From contig MEOE01000023.1 in assembly GCA_001768565.1 (NCBI GenBank), forward strand, positions 1-64,000: 64,000 bases of DNA, given 5' to 3'. Position 1 is the first letter of the stretch, and the number at the start of each line of letters is the position of its first letter. The notes below the pieces were generated by a model, which was given only the letters and a program-made list of their open reading frames with translations, did not search any database and was not told the origin of the DNA. A program made the translations under genes and the position numbers. Positions 56,671-64,000 of the stretch are shown piece after piece. Source of the stretch: Bacteroidetes bacterium GWF2_33_16 (GTDB lineage Bacteria; Bacteroidota; Bacteroidia; Bacteroidales; UBA12077).

Positions 56671-59600
56671 TTATTTTTTTATTTTGGGTTTACCTATTAC
56701 AATTGCACCCCAAGGAGTAGCGCGATATAAATTACCTGTTTTAGGAAAATAAATATTATTTTGAAAAGGTTCTTTTCCATTATTTCCATTATAACGAGAA
56801 ATCGACTGTTGAGTATCACTATCACCTCCTCCGCTACCATCTGATGTTTCTCCCATAGAGCTTCTTTCTTGACGTTCAGTTATGCCTGAATTTGGGTGTG
56901 AATGCCAATTGCTTATCATATCAGAAATTGAAATTCCTAATGTTGAAAAACCTGGTGATTTAGTTTCATAATGAAATGTACTTAAAGTATATTGAGTACC
57001 ACTGCCCTTGTTATATTTAGCCAATCCCCATTCTGCATTTGAATTGTCAGCAGCAAATTTAAATACTTTTAACATATCATTTCCTTTACCTGCAACTTTA
57101 CTAATGTTTCCAGTAGGTGATGATGCGCATTTTTCAACCACCTCCAAAGATGGTAAAATCGAAGTATCATCCACTTTAACATTATTCTCAGGTTCTGGAT
57201 TCCCATCTGCATTGGTTTCCCCAGATGCTTTTGCTTTTTCATAATCATCTTTTCTATAAAGCACATCGTAATTATCACCACCTGTATCATCAACCCGCTC
57301 AACATACCCTTTTTCATCAATTGTATAGCCATCAGTTCCCATTCCCATAAAATCAATAAATCTTATAGGATTGTTATCTGCATAAACATAAGTTGATTGA
57401 AAATTATATTTTTCTGCAAGTGGATCAATAGTGTGAAACCTAGCTAATGCAGCATCGTAAAACCTGGCCCCGTAATCGTACCAATTCAAAGAACGTCCTG
57501 CAAGTTGGTCGTCTTGCAGCTCTTTGCCATTGTAAAGGTACTTATTTTTTGTATAATTGACCAACGAGTTCTGGTAATTTGTTTCGCTAAATACCAGTCC
57601 GAATGGGTAATAATGGCTTTGTTGCACCATATCTACCTTACCTGCCAGTATGGAGCCTCCAAAGGTTACCCGGGTATTTCCCAAATGGTCTTTTACATAA
57701 TACTCGTAATGCCAGCGTGTATTTTCGCCATCGGCAATGGGAACTATTCTTCCTTCGGAGGTTATAATGTAGGCTATTTCGTCGTTTTCGTAAATTATGT
57801 TGCCCACATAGTCGGTTGTATTGTCAACCGAAGAGTTGCTTGTTTCGTTTGTTTTTGCAAGCTTACGGCCCAAAGCATCGTAGTGGTAAAATATTTTTAT
57901 AGCAGAATTGCTGTTGTCGGTAACACTTTCGGGCAGGTTTAAGGGATTATAGCTTACACGCGCATCTTTTCCCGGGTCGTAGGTCATGTTGCCGTTGGCA
58001 TCGTAAGTGTAATCGCTGGTACTGCGAACCACATAATCCTCAACACCTGTTATATCACCGGCAGTATCTCCAACTTTTTTCAGTTTGTTGGATCCAGATA
58101 TATATTCGTAAGAAAGCTGGTCAGCAATGGTGTTGTTGTGCTTTCGGTTAAGTGCTTTAATATTCCCGTTTTTATCGTACATGGTAATATTTTCCGAAAA
58201 CCTGCCTCTATTGTCAGCCAGTATGCTTCCTTCGGCATAGCTTGCGGTTGTTAAACGATTAAGTCCATCGTAAGTAAAACCATAACCACGTTCTTTGTCC
58301 TCTTTGGTGTTGTAACGAATAGCAGCGATATTGCCATTAAACTGAGACTTTGTGGCTGTTGTATTATCGAGTCCGGTAATATCGTTGTAATAGAGTTGCA
58401 TTCCGAATACATCGTTATCGGTCAGCATTGGATCATTAATTTTTGTTAGCCAGCCACGAATGTTGTAGGTATAATCTATTTTTTGCACAAAGCTGGTAGT
58501 ATTTTTCGAGTGCAGGTATTTTTGAGTAAGTTCTCCGAGCTCGTTATAGCGCATGCTGGCAATCACAATTTCGACCTGCTCGTTAATTTTGTGCGTGGTT
58601 TTCAGCATGCGGCCTGCATGATCGTAGGTATATTTTTCGAGAATTTTTACTACGGCCACATTGTTTACAATATGTTGCTGCTGAATTTCCTTTAACTGTT
58701 GCGTTACCGGCTCGTAGCGCGAACCTAACACATCGCGGCCTCCCAAATGGTTTTGCGCAATGATTTGGATCACATTGCCATTATCATCGTAATAATTTAC
58801 GCTGTATAATTCGGTCTTAGCCATAGTGTATCCACTGCCTTCTGGTTCATAAGCCTTAACCATGCTGCCTGTTGGCAATCCTTTGGTTTTATCAGATTGT
58901 GTTGTATTAAATCCTGCGGGTAAATCTGTTGTAAAATCTAAACCGGTTGTTAGTCCTTTAAATCCATAACTGTCGTACCAGCTAACCCTTTCCACATTGC
59001 TGGCAGTAATTGTAAAACCGGCAGGATAACTTTTATCCACAGAATAACCATACACTCCCGAGCCGGTATAGGTTTCGTAAGGAGTTGTTGTGGTGTGGTT
59101 TTTAAATTTTGACCGAATACTATCAAGAATAAATGTCGATGGTATTTTCATTGTTCCTGACATTATAGGCCTGTTGAACTGGTCGTATTTGGTAAACCTG
59201 AAACTTTCGTTGGTTGCATTGCCATCGTTACGCAGGTTTCCATCCTGCACCAGCACCAGCCTATCGCGTTTGTCGTACACCATTTGAATAATCTCTGCAC
59301 CGGGGAGCTTTTTGCTGATCATCCGGTGTCGCTCGTCGTAGGTATAAAAATAGCACAATTCCAAATCGGAAGGACTATTGGCCAAGGGTGGAACAACAGT
59401 TCTCAACAATCCAAAATCGTCGTAAATATAATAAGTTTTGAAGGTTTCAGTACCCTGTGTTGTGGCAGCAATGGTTTCTTTTAGCACCACCTGACCAAGC
59501 AGGTTTTTGTATTCACGGCTTATTGTTCCCTGCTCATCAGTTACCTGATTTACATACAATGTACTTGCAGCATATGCTTTTGAGCCTCCGTTTTCGTCCC

Positions 59601-60303
59601 ATGTACTTAATGCATTCGTATTGGTCTGGTAATCGTAGGTAACGGGTGTGCTTTTCCAGTCCTTACCCAAACCAGTTGTACTTAATACACGATTTAGTGG
59701 TGAATTTTCGTAATTAATATCAGAATATGGCTTGTTATCCGGACTATTTTTCCCAGTTATTGTGCCTTGGTAATAATTAATTACATTGACTTCGGCATTT
59801 GCAATAAATGCACCATTATTGTTTTCGGCAACATAGGGCAGGTATTTTTTGCTTTCGCGGCCAAAATCATCGTAAACAGTTGGCTGAACAATATCGTGCC
59901 CTTTTGATGAAGCGTTGACCATTACGGTTTGTTCCGGTCGACCCAATCCATCAAAATAGGCTATCTGCTCGCTCTTACTTGTTGTATTTGGCAAAGAAAT
60001 TGAACGAACATAATTATTAGCAGATGTGGGTGTTCCACCAACAATAACATCTTCTGTTGGAGTAAGCTCCGGATTGGTAACTGTATTATTGGCTGCATTA
60101 GGATCTATATATGCCCTGAAAGTAGATCCTGCTTTGGCTACAAAACCAGCTTTTAAGCTTATGCTATGACTGGCACTCACTTCGGCTTTTCCAACTACAA
60201 CATCATTCAGTTCGATATCCTGCTGAGCAGATGAGTTTTTGGTACCTGCAATTAAAACCAGTGCCAGAATAGTAATCAATATATATGTATTGCGTGTATT
60301 CAT
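56671..60303 (-). CDS. RHS/YD-repeat protein with C-terminal JAB-like toxin domain
   Basis: 1210 residues. Signal peptide (about 1-26), a short N-terminal beta module and DUF6443-like region (about 60-160), then many YD repeats (YDxxGRL/K-type motifs) through about 900, and the RHS-associated core (about 905-985, NWYDYGARFYDAALARFHTIDPLAEKY in part). From about 989 the sequence changes to a variable tail of 222 residues resembling JAB-like toxin 1 domains: HSHP at 1134-1137 and an Asp-rich GGGDSD near 1163 suit a JAB/JAMM zinc peptidase. The signal peptide suggests export. Contact-dependent killing is inferred. Confidence 0.9.
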   Translation of the reverse strand: MNTRNTYILITILALVLIAGTKNSSAQQDIELNDVVVGKAEVSASHSISLKAGFVAKAGSTFRAYIDPNAANNTVTNPELTPTEDVIVGGTPTSANNYVRSISLPNTTSKSEQIAYFDGLGRPEQTVMVNASSKGHDIVQPTVYDDFGRESKKYLPYVAENNNGAFIANAEVNVINYYQGTITGKNSPDNKPYSDINYENSPLNRVLSTTGLGKDWKSTPVTYDYQTNTNALSTWDENGGSKAYAASTLYVNQVTDEQGTISREYKNLLGQVVLKETIAATTQGTETFKTYYIYDDFGLLRTVVPPLANSPSDLELCYFYTYDERHRMISKKLPGAEIIQMVYDKRDRLVLVQDGNLRNDGNATNESFRFTKYDQFNRPIMSGTMKIPSTFILDSIRSKFKNHTTTTPYETYTGSGVYGYSVDKSYPAGFTITASNVERVSWYDSYGFKGLTTGLDFTTDLPAGFNTTQSDKTKGLPTGSMVKAYEPEGSGYTMAKTELYSVNYYDDNGNVIQIIAQNHLGGRDVLGSRYEPVTQQLKEIQQQHIVNNVAVVKILEKYTYDHAGRMLKTTHKINEQVEIVIASMRYNELGELTQKYLHSKNTTSFVQKIDYTYNIRGWLTKINDPMLTDNDVFGMQLYYNDITGLDNTTATKSQFNGNIAAIRYNTKEDKERGYGFTYDGLNRLTTASYAEGSILADNRGRFSENITMYDKNGNIKALNRKHNNTIADQLSYEYISGSNKLKKVGDTAGDITGVEDYVVRSTSDYTYDANGNMTYDPGKDARVSYNPLNLPESVTDNSNSAIKIFYHYDALGRKLAKTNETSNSSVDNTTDYVGNIIYENDEIAYIITSEGRIVPIADGENTRWHYEYYVKDHLGNTRVTFGGSILAGKVDMVQQSHYYPFGLVFSETNYQNSLVNYTKNKYLYNGKELQDDQLAGRSLNWYDYGARFYDAALARFHTIDPLAEKYNFQSTYVYADNNPIRFIDFMGMGTDGYTIDEKGYVERVDDTGGDNYDVLYRKDDYEKAKASGETNADGNPEPENNVKVDDTSILPSLEVVEKCASSPTGNISKVAGKGNDMLKVFKFAADNSNAEWGLAKYNKGSGTQYTLSTFHYETKSPGFSTLGISISDMISNWHSHPNSGITERQERSSMGETSDGSGGGDSDTQQSISRYNGNNGKEPFQNNIYFPKTGNLYRATPWGAIVIGKPKIKK

Positions 60304-60325
60304 TTTGTCAGACTTTAGGTTGATG

Positions 60326-62419
60326 CTACTTTTTAATTACCATCATGGAAATCTTCTTATTGGCATTTCCCACATTCAAATAATAAACACCTGCGGGCAG
60401 ATTGCCCAAATTCATTGTCTTCTCACTGCTTGGTTCATAATTATAAATTCTCTGTTGAATAACCAATCGCCCTTCGTTGTCGGTAAGTTCGGCATACAAG
60501 CTGGCAAAATCATCGCAACTTAATGACCAATGCAACACATCGCTAACAGGATTCGGAAAAACCGTGAGTACTTTTAGCTGATCATTATATATTTCGGGAC
60601 TCTGTGGCTTGAAACTTATGGTTATACTATCAGAATATTGGCAGTTCAAGGTATCGGTAACCTCAAGCCACACATCAAACTGGTGATTATAATTTCCTTT
60701 TGCACCTACCTCAATACTCTGGAAAAATGTATTATTAAACCAAAAGTATTGATCCATATTCTGAGGACCTTCGAGCATAATACTCTGGCCATAAAACAGG
60801 CTTGTATCCTTTCCAATCGAAAATAATGGAGACGGAGCCAATCTTACATCAAGCGTGTCTCTTAGAAGACATGCATTTTTATCGGTCATTCTCACAGTGT
60901 ATTGCCCTGCCTCACGAATGGTTATTTGGTTGCCATTAAATAATCCATTATTCCACAACACATTATCGAAGCTACCTTTAACTATCAGATCGGCTTCGGT
61001 ACCCTGGCACAAGTAGTCAGCTCCAGTAATTATATCTTTGTATTTAGGACAGTTGAAGTATTTTGCAAGAAAAATATCCTCGTTACCTGCAGATGAGATT
61101 TTATACTTTGAATTTTCAAGAGTATTGGTAAAGCTGCCAGCGAGGTATATATTCCCGTTTGCATCTAGGGTAGTGTGTTGGCTTGCAATATCGGTATTTC
61201 CTCCAATGCTACCAACCCAGAAAACTTCTCCGTTTGAATTGATCTGCGACACAAAAGCGGTGGTTTTTCCGGCTGTATTTGCAATGATCAGGGTATCGAG
61301 CATCAGGGTATCGTTACATGAGCCACTTAACATTATACCACCAGCTGGGTTTAGCACAATATTGTTTGCATAGTCGGAATGAGGCGAACCATACGTATTG
61401 ACCCAGATCTCATCTCCATTTTTATCTAGTTTGGCCAGATACATATCAGTACTACCTTTACTGCTTATTTCGCGATTACCAAAAACAGCCTTATGCGTAA
61501 AATTTCCTGCAATAAACAACTCGTTATTTGAAGCAGGTGCAAGTGAACTGATCTCGAAATACTGCTCATTTGCATAGGATTTAACCCAAAGCGGGTCGAT
61601 TTCCTGATTCAAAGCAGCAACAAAACATCCTACTCCATTTTTACTTTGCTTTTCGATTTTTTCGTTACCAATAGAAAATTCATCTTCGAATGTTCCCGAT
61701 AAATAGAGAATTCCGTTTTGGCTATCGAAAGCAGTAATTTTATCTCTGCCTTTACTGCCAAAAGATTTAAGCTGTTTTATTGTACCATTGGCAGTAAAAT
61801 GAGCTATAAAAATATCTTCTTTACCCTTGCTTTTAATTTCAAGTTCGCCCAGAGTAAGATCTTTTTTAAAAGATCCGGTAGCAATTATCTCTTTATTCTC
61901 TAATTCAGAAATAAAAACAAAAGATGCGTTGTTTTCAACTTCAAATTTCTGCAACCAAATAAGTTGTCCTTTGCCGGAAATTTTAGCCAGAATAAGTTTT
62001 CTTCCATTTCCTTCGATAGCTTGTTTACCGATTTTTGCTTCGCCATTTACTATTCCGCTAATCAACACCTCGCCTCCTTTGGTTACATGCAATGCTGTTA
62101 GCTTGTCACTTTGTTTCCCCCCTTCGCTCCAAATCCATTGCAGCTTTCCATGTTGATTATATTTGGCCACAAACATATCGTGTTTACCCTTTGAGGTATA
62201 TTCTTTGCTATTCAGAGTGAGATCGCCCGAGATGGCACCTCCCACATAGATGTTCCCAATTGAATCAGTTTGAATACCATTTACATAATCCCAGCTTGCG
62301 CTCCCCAGCGAAGTGGTCCATTGCCAGATTTTCTGATCGGGCTGTCCTTGGGTTTTTCCAGCAAACAGTATGATTGCGATTATTAGCAAGCTTATGTTTT
62401 TTATATATTGTGTTTTCAT
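60326..62419 (-). CDS. SBBP-repeat protein with T9SS type A sorting domain
   Basis: 697 residues from the ATG at 62419, chosen because it gives a signal peptide (about 1-24, ISLLIIAIILFAGKTQGQ); the frame opens to 62530, over short repeats. Eight or so beta-propeller-like SBBP repeats with NIYVGGxxxGDLTL and DMFVAKYNxxGxLQW patterns fill about 35-460. An Ig-like region follows, then a C-terminal T9SS type A sorting domain (about 620-697, VFPNPVSDVLHW to GVYYLNVGN) for outer-membrane export and anchoring. It lies immediately before the RHS gene. Confidence 0.9.
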   Translation of the reverse strand: MKTQYIKNISLLIIAIILFAGKTQGQPDQKIWQWTTSLGSASWDYVNGIQTDSIGNIYVGGAISGDLTLNSKEYTSKGKHDMFVAKYNQHGKLQWIWSEGGKQSDKLTALHVTKGGEVLISGIVNGEAKIGKQAIEGNGRKLILAKISGKGQLIWLQKFEVENNASFVFISELENKEIIATGSFKKDLTLGELEIKSKGKEDIFIAHFTANGTIKQLKSFGSKGRDKITAFDSQNGILYLSGTFEDEFSIGNEKIEKQSKNGVGCFVAALNQEIDPLWVKSYANEQYFEISSLAPASNNELFIAGNFTHKAVFGNREISSKGSTDMYLAKLDKNGDEIWVNTYGSPHSDYANNIVLNPAGGIMLSGSCNDTLMLDTLIIANTAGKTTAFVSQINSNGEVFWVGSIGGNTDIASQHTTLDANGNIYLAGSFTNTLENSKYKISSAGNEDIFLAKYFNCPKYKDIITGADYLCQGTEADLIVKGSFDNVLWNNGLFNGNQITIREAGQYTVRMTDKNACLLRDTLDVRLAPSPLFSIGKDTSLFYGQSIMLEGPQNMDQYFWFNNTFFQSIEVGAKGNYNHQFDVWLEVTDTLNCQYSDSITISFKPQSPEIYNDQLKVLTVFPNPVSDVLHWSLSCDDFASLYAELTDNEGRLVIQQRIYNYEPSSEKTMNLGNLPAGVYYLNVGNANKKISMMVIKK

Positions 62420-62431
62420 ACTATTTTTTTT

Positions 62432-62568
62432 GTGATTGGTGAATAGTGAGTTGTGAGCATTCCAGTGATTGGTGAATAGTGAGTGACAAAAACTACTATT
62501 ATGTTTTATTTTTAATTTATTATTCATCATGTTATCTATTACTTTTCATTTCACTATTCACAAATCAC
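62432..62568. repeat. Direct and inverted copies of GTGATTGGTGAATAGTGAGT
   Basis: Identical 20-bp copies at 62432-62451 and 62465-62484, and an inverted near-copy at 62551-62568, in the 159-bp gap between the partial RHS-type gene and the T9SS protein gene. Low-complexity GTGA-type composition. Confidence 0.8.
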
Positions 62569-62578
62569 TAATCACTGT

Positions 62579-64000
62579 TCACTGCTCACCACCATAATGG
62601 TATTCGTATTGTTTAATGACATTATAATCATGATCGCGCACTTCTTTTAATCTGCCGAAGCCATCGTACAAATAGTAAATTGTGCGACCACATGTATCGG
62701 TTTCAGAGGTAACACCAACAAGCGGTTTGTAGGTATAGGTAGTAATTAATGAATTTACTAGTAGTGAATTATTTCTCAAATTAGTATTAAATGCTTCCCA
62801 TTGATTCTTTTGCTCAGGAGTCGTCATATCACCAATATTTGCAAGAAGAGTTTCAAGATTGTTTGTGGCAGCATTAACAGCAGTATTCAAATTGATATAA
62901 CTTAAATTTTCAGCCTTAATTATAGGATATTCATCGTTATATCCCCAAATAACACTTACTTCGGGCTGATCTTCCTTTTGAGCACCCAATAAAATAGTAT
63001 TATTTGTATTATAGATATATTTTCCTTTTCTAATATATTCAGGGAAGTTAAAAAGCAAATCTCCATTAAAATCAACCGGTGAAAGTGGTACATTCTTTTC
63101 AAGAGAATATACTTCTTTAACTGATCCATTGTTGTTATATAAACTAATAATACCTGAGATAAGCTTACTATCTTTATAAAACTCTTTCCTGATTGGAATA
63201 CTTAAAATATTGTTGCCTTTTAAATCGGAAACATTGTAGACGGAATTATTAAAATCGCTGGGGTAATAATATATACTTTTTGTTTTCTCAATTCCGTTTA
63301 GAAAGTTAGTTTTCTCTTTAATATAAGATTTTGACTTATCATAAATGTAAGTCTGCTTTGTCTCTATTGTTTCTGAATAAAAATATTCCTTTTCAACTTT
63401 CTTAGTCATTACATAACTTATAGGAGTAAATGCATATATTCCAAACTTATAATACTCCCTTAAATCATTATTATCACCATTTATATATTTTTTTGAATAA
63501 ACTCCTAACAAATCATCTGAGACCCAATAAGAAGCATAACTTTTATTATTTTCCTTTATCTTTTCAAAATCTAAATCAACTTTCTTGAATTGTGTTTCTT
63601 GTTCTACAAGTCCCAACTTCCAATTAGGGTCTTGAATTGGAGGGAATGGAAATACAAAATTATGGAGACTTGGGTCTCCTGTATATTTATAAATAGTTTT
63701 ACCCGTTGCACCTTCATTATTCGAAAATTCTTCCACTCTTTTATATAACACAGGATTTCCCTGGTAATATAGCCAAGGGACAACACTAGACGAAAATGAA
63801 TTTTCAGTTTCGCAAGTATACCATATCTCCCAACCACTGGTAGGATCTATATGTCTTTCCTTAGTATAGGTTTTGTATTTATATATACCTGGTCTTAAAA
63901 TAAGCCCCGAACTAGTAAAATTACTCCATTTATAACTATAATTTTTCACTAATGATGGAGATGTAGAATTTAAATCGGTATAATTTTTTGTTCTTTTTAC
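62579..64000 (-). CDS. RHS/YD-repeat-type protein, 5' end beyond the window
   Basis: Partial: the frame stays open through the right edge at 64000 and upstream codons are in frame, so the apparent start near 63949 (a GTG) is not real. At least 473 residues are visible. Most of it is low-similarity beta-rich sequence with many Tyr/Asn/Ser. The C-terminus has YD-type repeats, including TYTYKPLVGVTSETDTCGRT and YYLYDGFGRLKEVRDHDYN. Such proteins commonly precede RHS toxin genes in Bacteroidota. It lacks a toxin tail and may be a companion or shell component. Confidence 0.8.
   Translation of the reverse strand, partial: VKRTKNYTDLNSTSPSLVKNYSYKWSNFTSSGLILRPGIYKYKTYTKERHIDPTSGWEIWYTCETENSFSSSVVPWLYYQGNPVLYKRVEEFSNNEGATGKTIYKYTGDPSLHNFVFPFPPIQDPNWKLGLVEQETQFKKVDLDFEKIKENNKSYASYWVSDDLLGVYSKKYINGDNNDLREYYKFGIYAFTPISYVMTKKVEKEYFYSETIETKQTYIYDKSKSYIKEKTNFLNGIEKTKSIYYYPSDFNNSVYNVSDLKGNNILSIPIRKEFYKDSKLISGIISLYNNNGSVKEVYSLEKNVPLSPVDFNGDLLFNFPEYIRKGKYIYNTNNTILLGAQKEDQPEVSVIWGYNDEYPIIKAENLSYINLNTAVNAATNNLETLLANIGDMTTPEQKNQWEAFNTNLRNNSLLVNSLITTYTYKPLVGVTSETDTCGRTIYYLYDGFGRLKEVRDHDYNVIKQYEYHYGGEQ

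Noticed and set aside
63900..63949. True start of the last RHS-type gene near 63949
   Set aside because: The frame continues open to the window edge, and the apparent start is a GTG with in-frame codons upstream.

Overview
The window looks like a chromosomal segment of an AT-rich member of the Bacteroidota, probably near the Bacteroidales/Marinilabiliales. Evidence: several promoters match the phylum's -7 motif TAnnTTTG (some with a TTTG box about 20 bp upstream), purine-rich Shine-Dalgarno sequences are absent, there is a type IX secretion (T9SS) sorting domain, an IPExxxVDY-family protein, an ExbB/ExbD set with two ExbD genes, and RHS proteins of the Bacteroidota style. No rRNA operon, CRISPR array, prophage or classical insertion sequence was seen.

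Layout. 0-25 kb is mostly housekeeping: aspS, tadA, a cation diffusion facilitator, an M3 peptidase, a HAD phosphatase, two small enzyme-like proteins, a TPR histidine kinase, an RNA methyltransferase, 5-formyl-THF cyclo-ligase, a two-component system, acpP-fabF-rnc, purN, two tandem outer-membrane lipoprotein paralogs beside a TetR regulator with a strong operator candidate, and M23 peptidase-YitT-leuS. At 25.9-26.3 kb a 335-bp unit carrying a small GIY-YIG nuclease gene sits in front of tRNA-Arg(TCG) and has left a broken duplicate of the 5' half of that tRNA. 26-43 kb carries the ExbB/ExbD system, tRNA-Ser(GGA), asparaginase, TatD, two glutamate dehydrogenases flanking dprA, aroB-aroA, an aminotransferase, a second cation diffusion facilitator and lepA.

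43-54.4 kb is a methionine/threonine regulon read on the minus strand: lysC, metY, metX, hom, metH, a DUF559 nuclease gene, metF. Upstream is a SAM-I riboswitch with a perfect Bacteroidota promoter. Between riboswitch and lysC lies an unannotated 40-codon reading frame rich in Met and Cys codons (MPHMPMCMC near its end), followed by a perfect inverted repeat, as in a classical attenuator leader. Almost every gap between cistrons in this operon holds a different structured repeat: cloverleaf-like units, mutually exclusive hairpins, and an 18-bp palindrome family.

54.4-56.1 kb is an accessory strip with a 177-bp inverted-repeat (MITE-like) element, a small membrane protein, a winged-helix protein and repeated hairpins. 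56.1-64 kb is a polymorphic-toxin-like locus on the minus strand: a partial RHS/YD-type protein running off the window, a T9SS-targeted SBBP-repeat protein, a 1210-residue RHS protein ending in a JAB-like putative toxin domain, and a small exported protein placed where an immunity gene would be.

The strongest candidates for something undescribed are the riboswitch plus Met/Cys leader peptide in front of lysC, the GIY-YIG unit embedded at a tRNA gene, and the possible link between the DUF559 nuclease and the structured repeats of the met operon.
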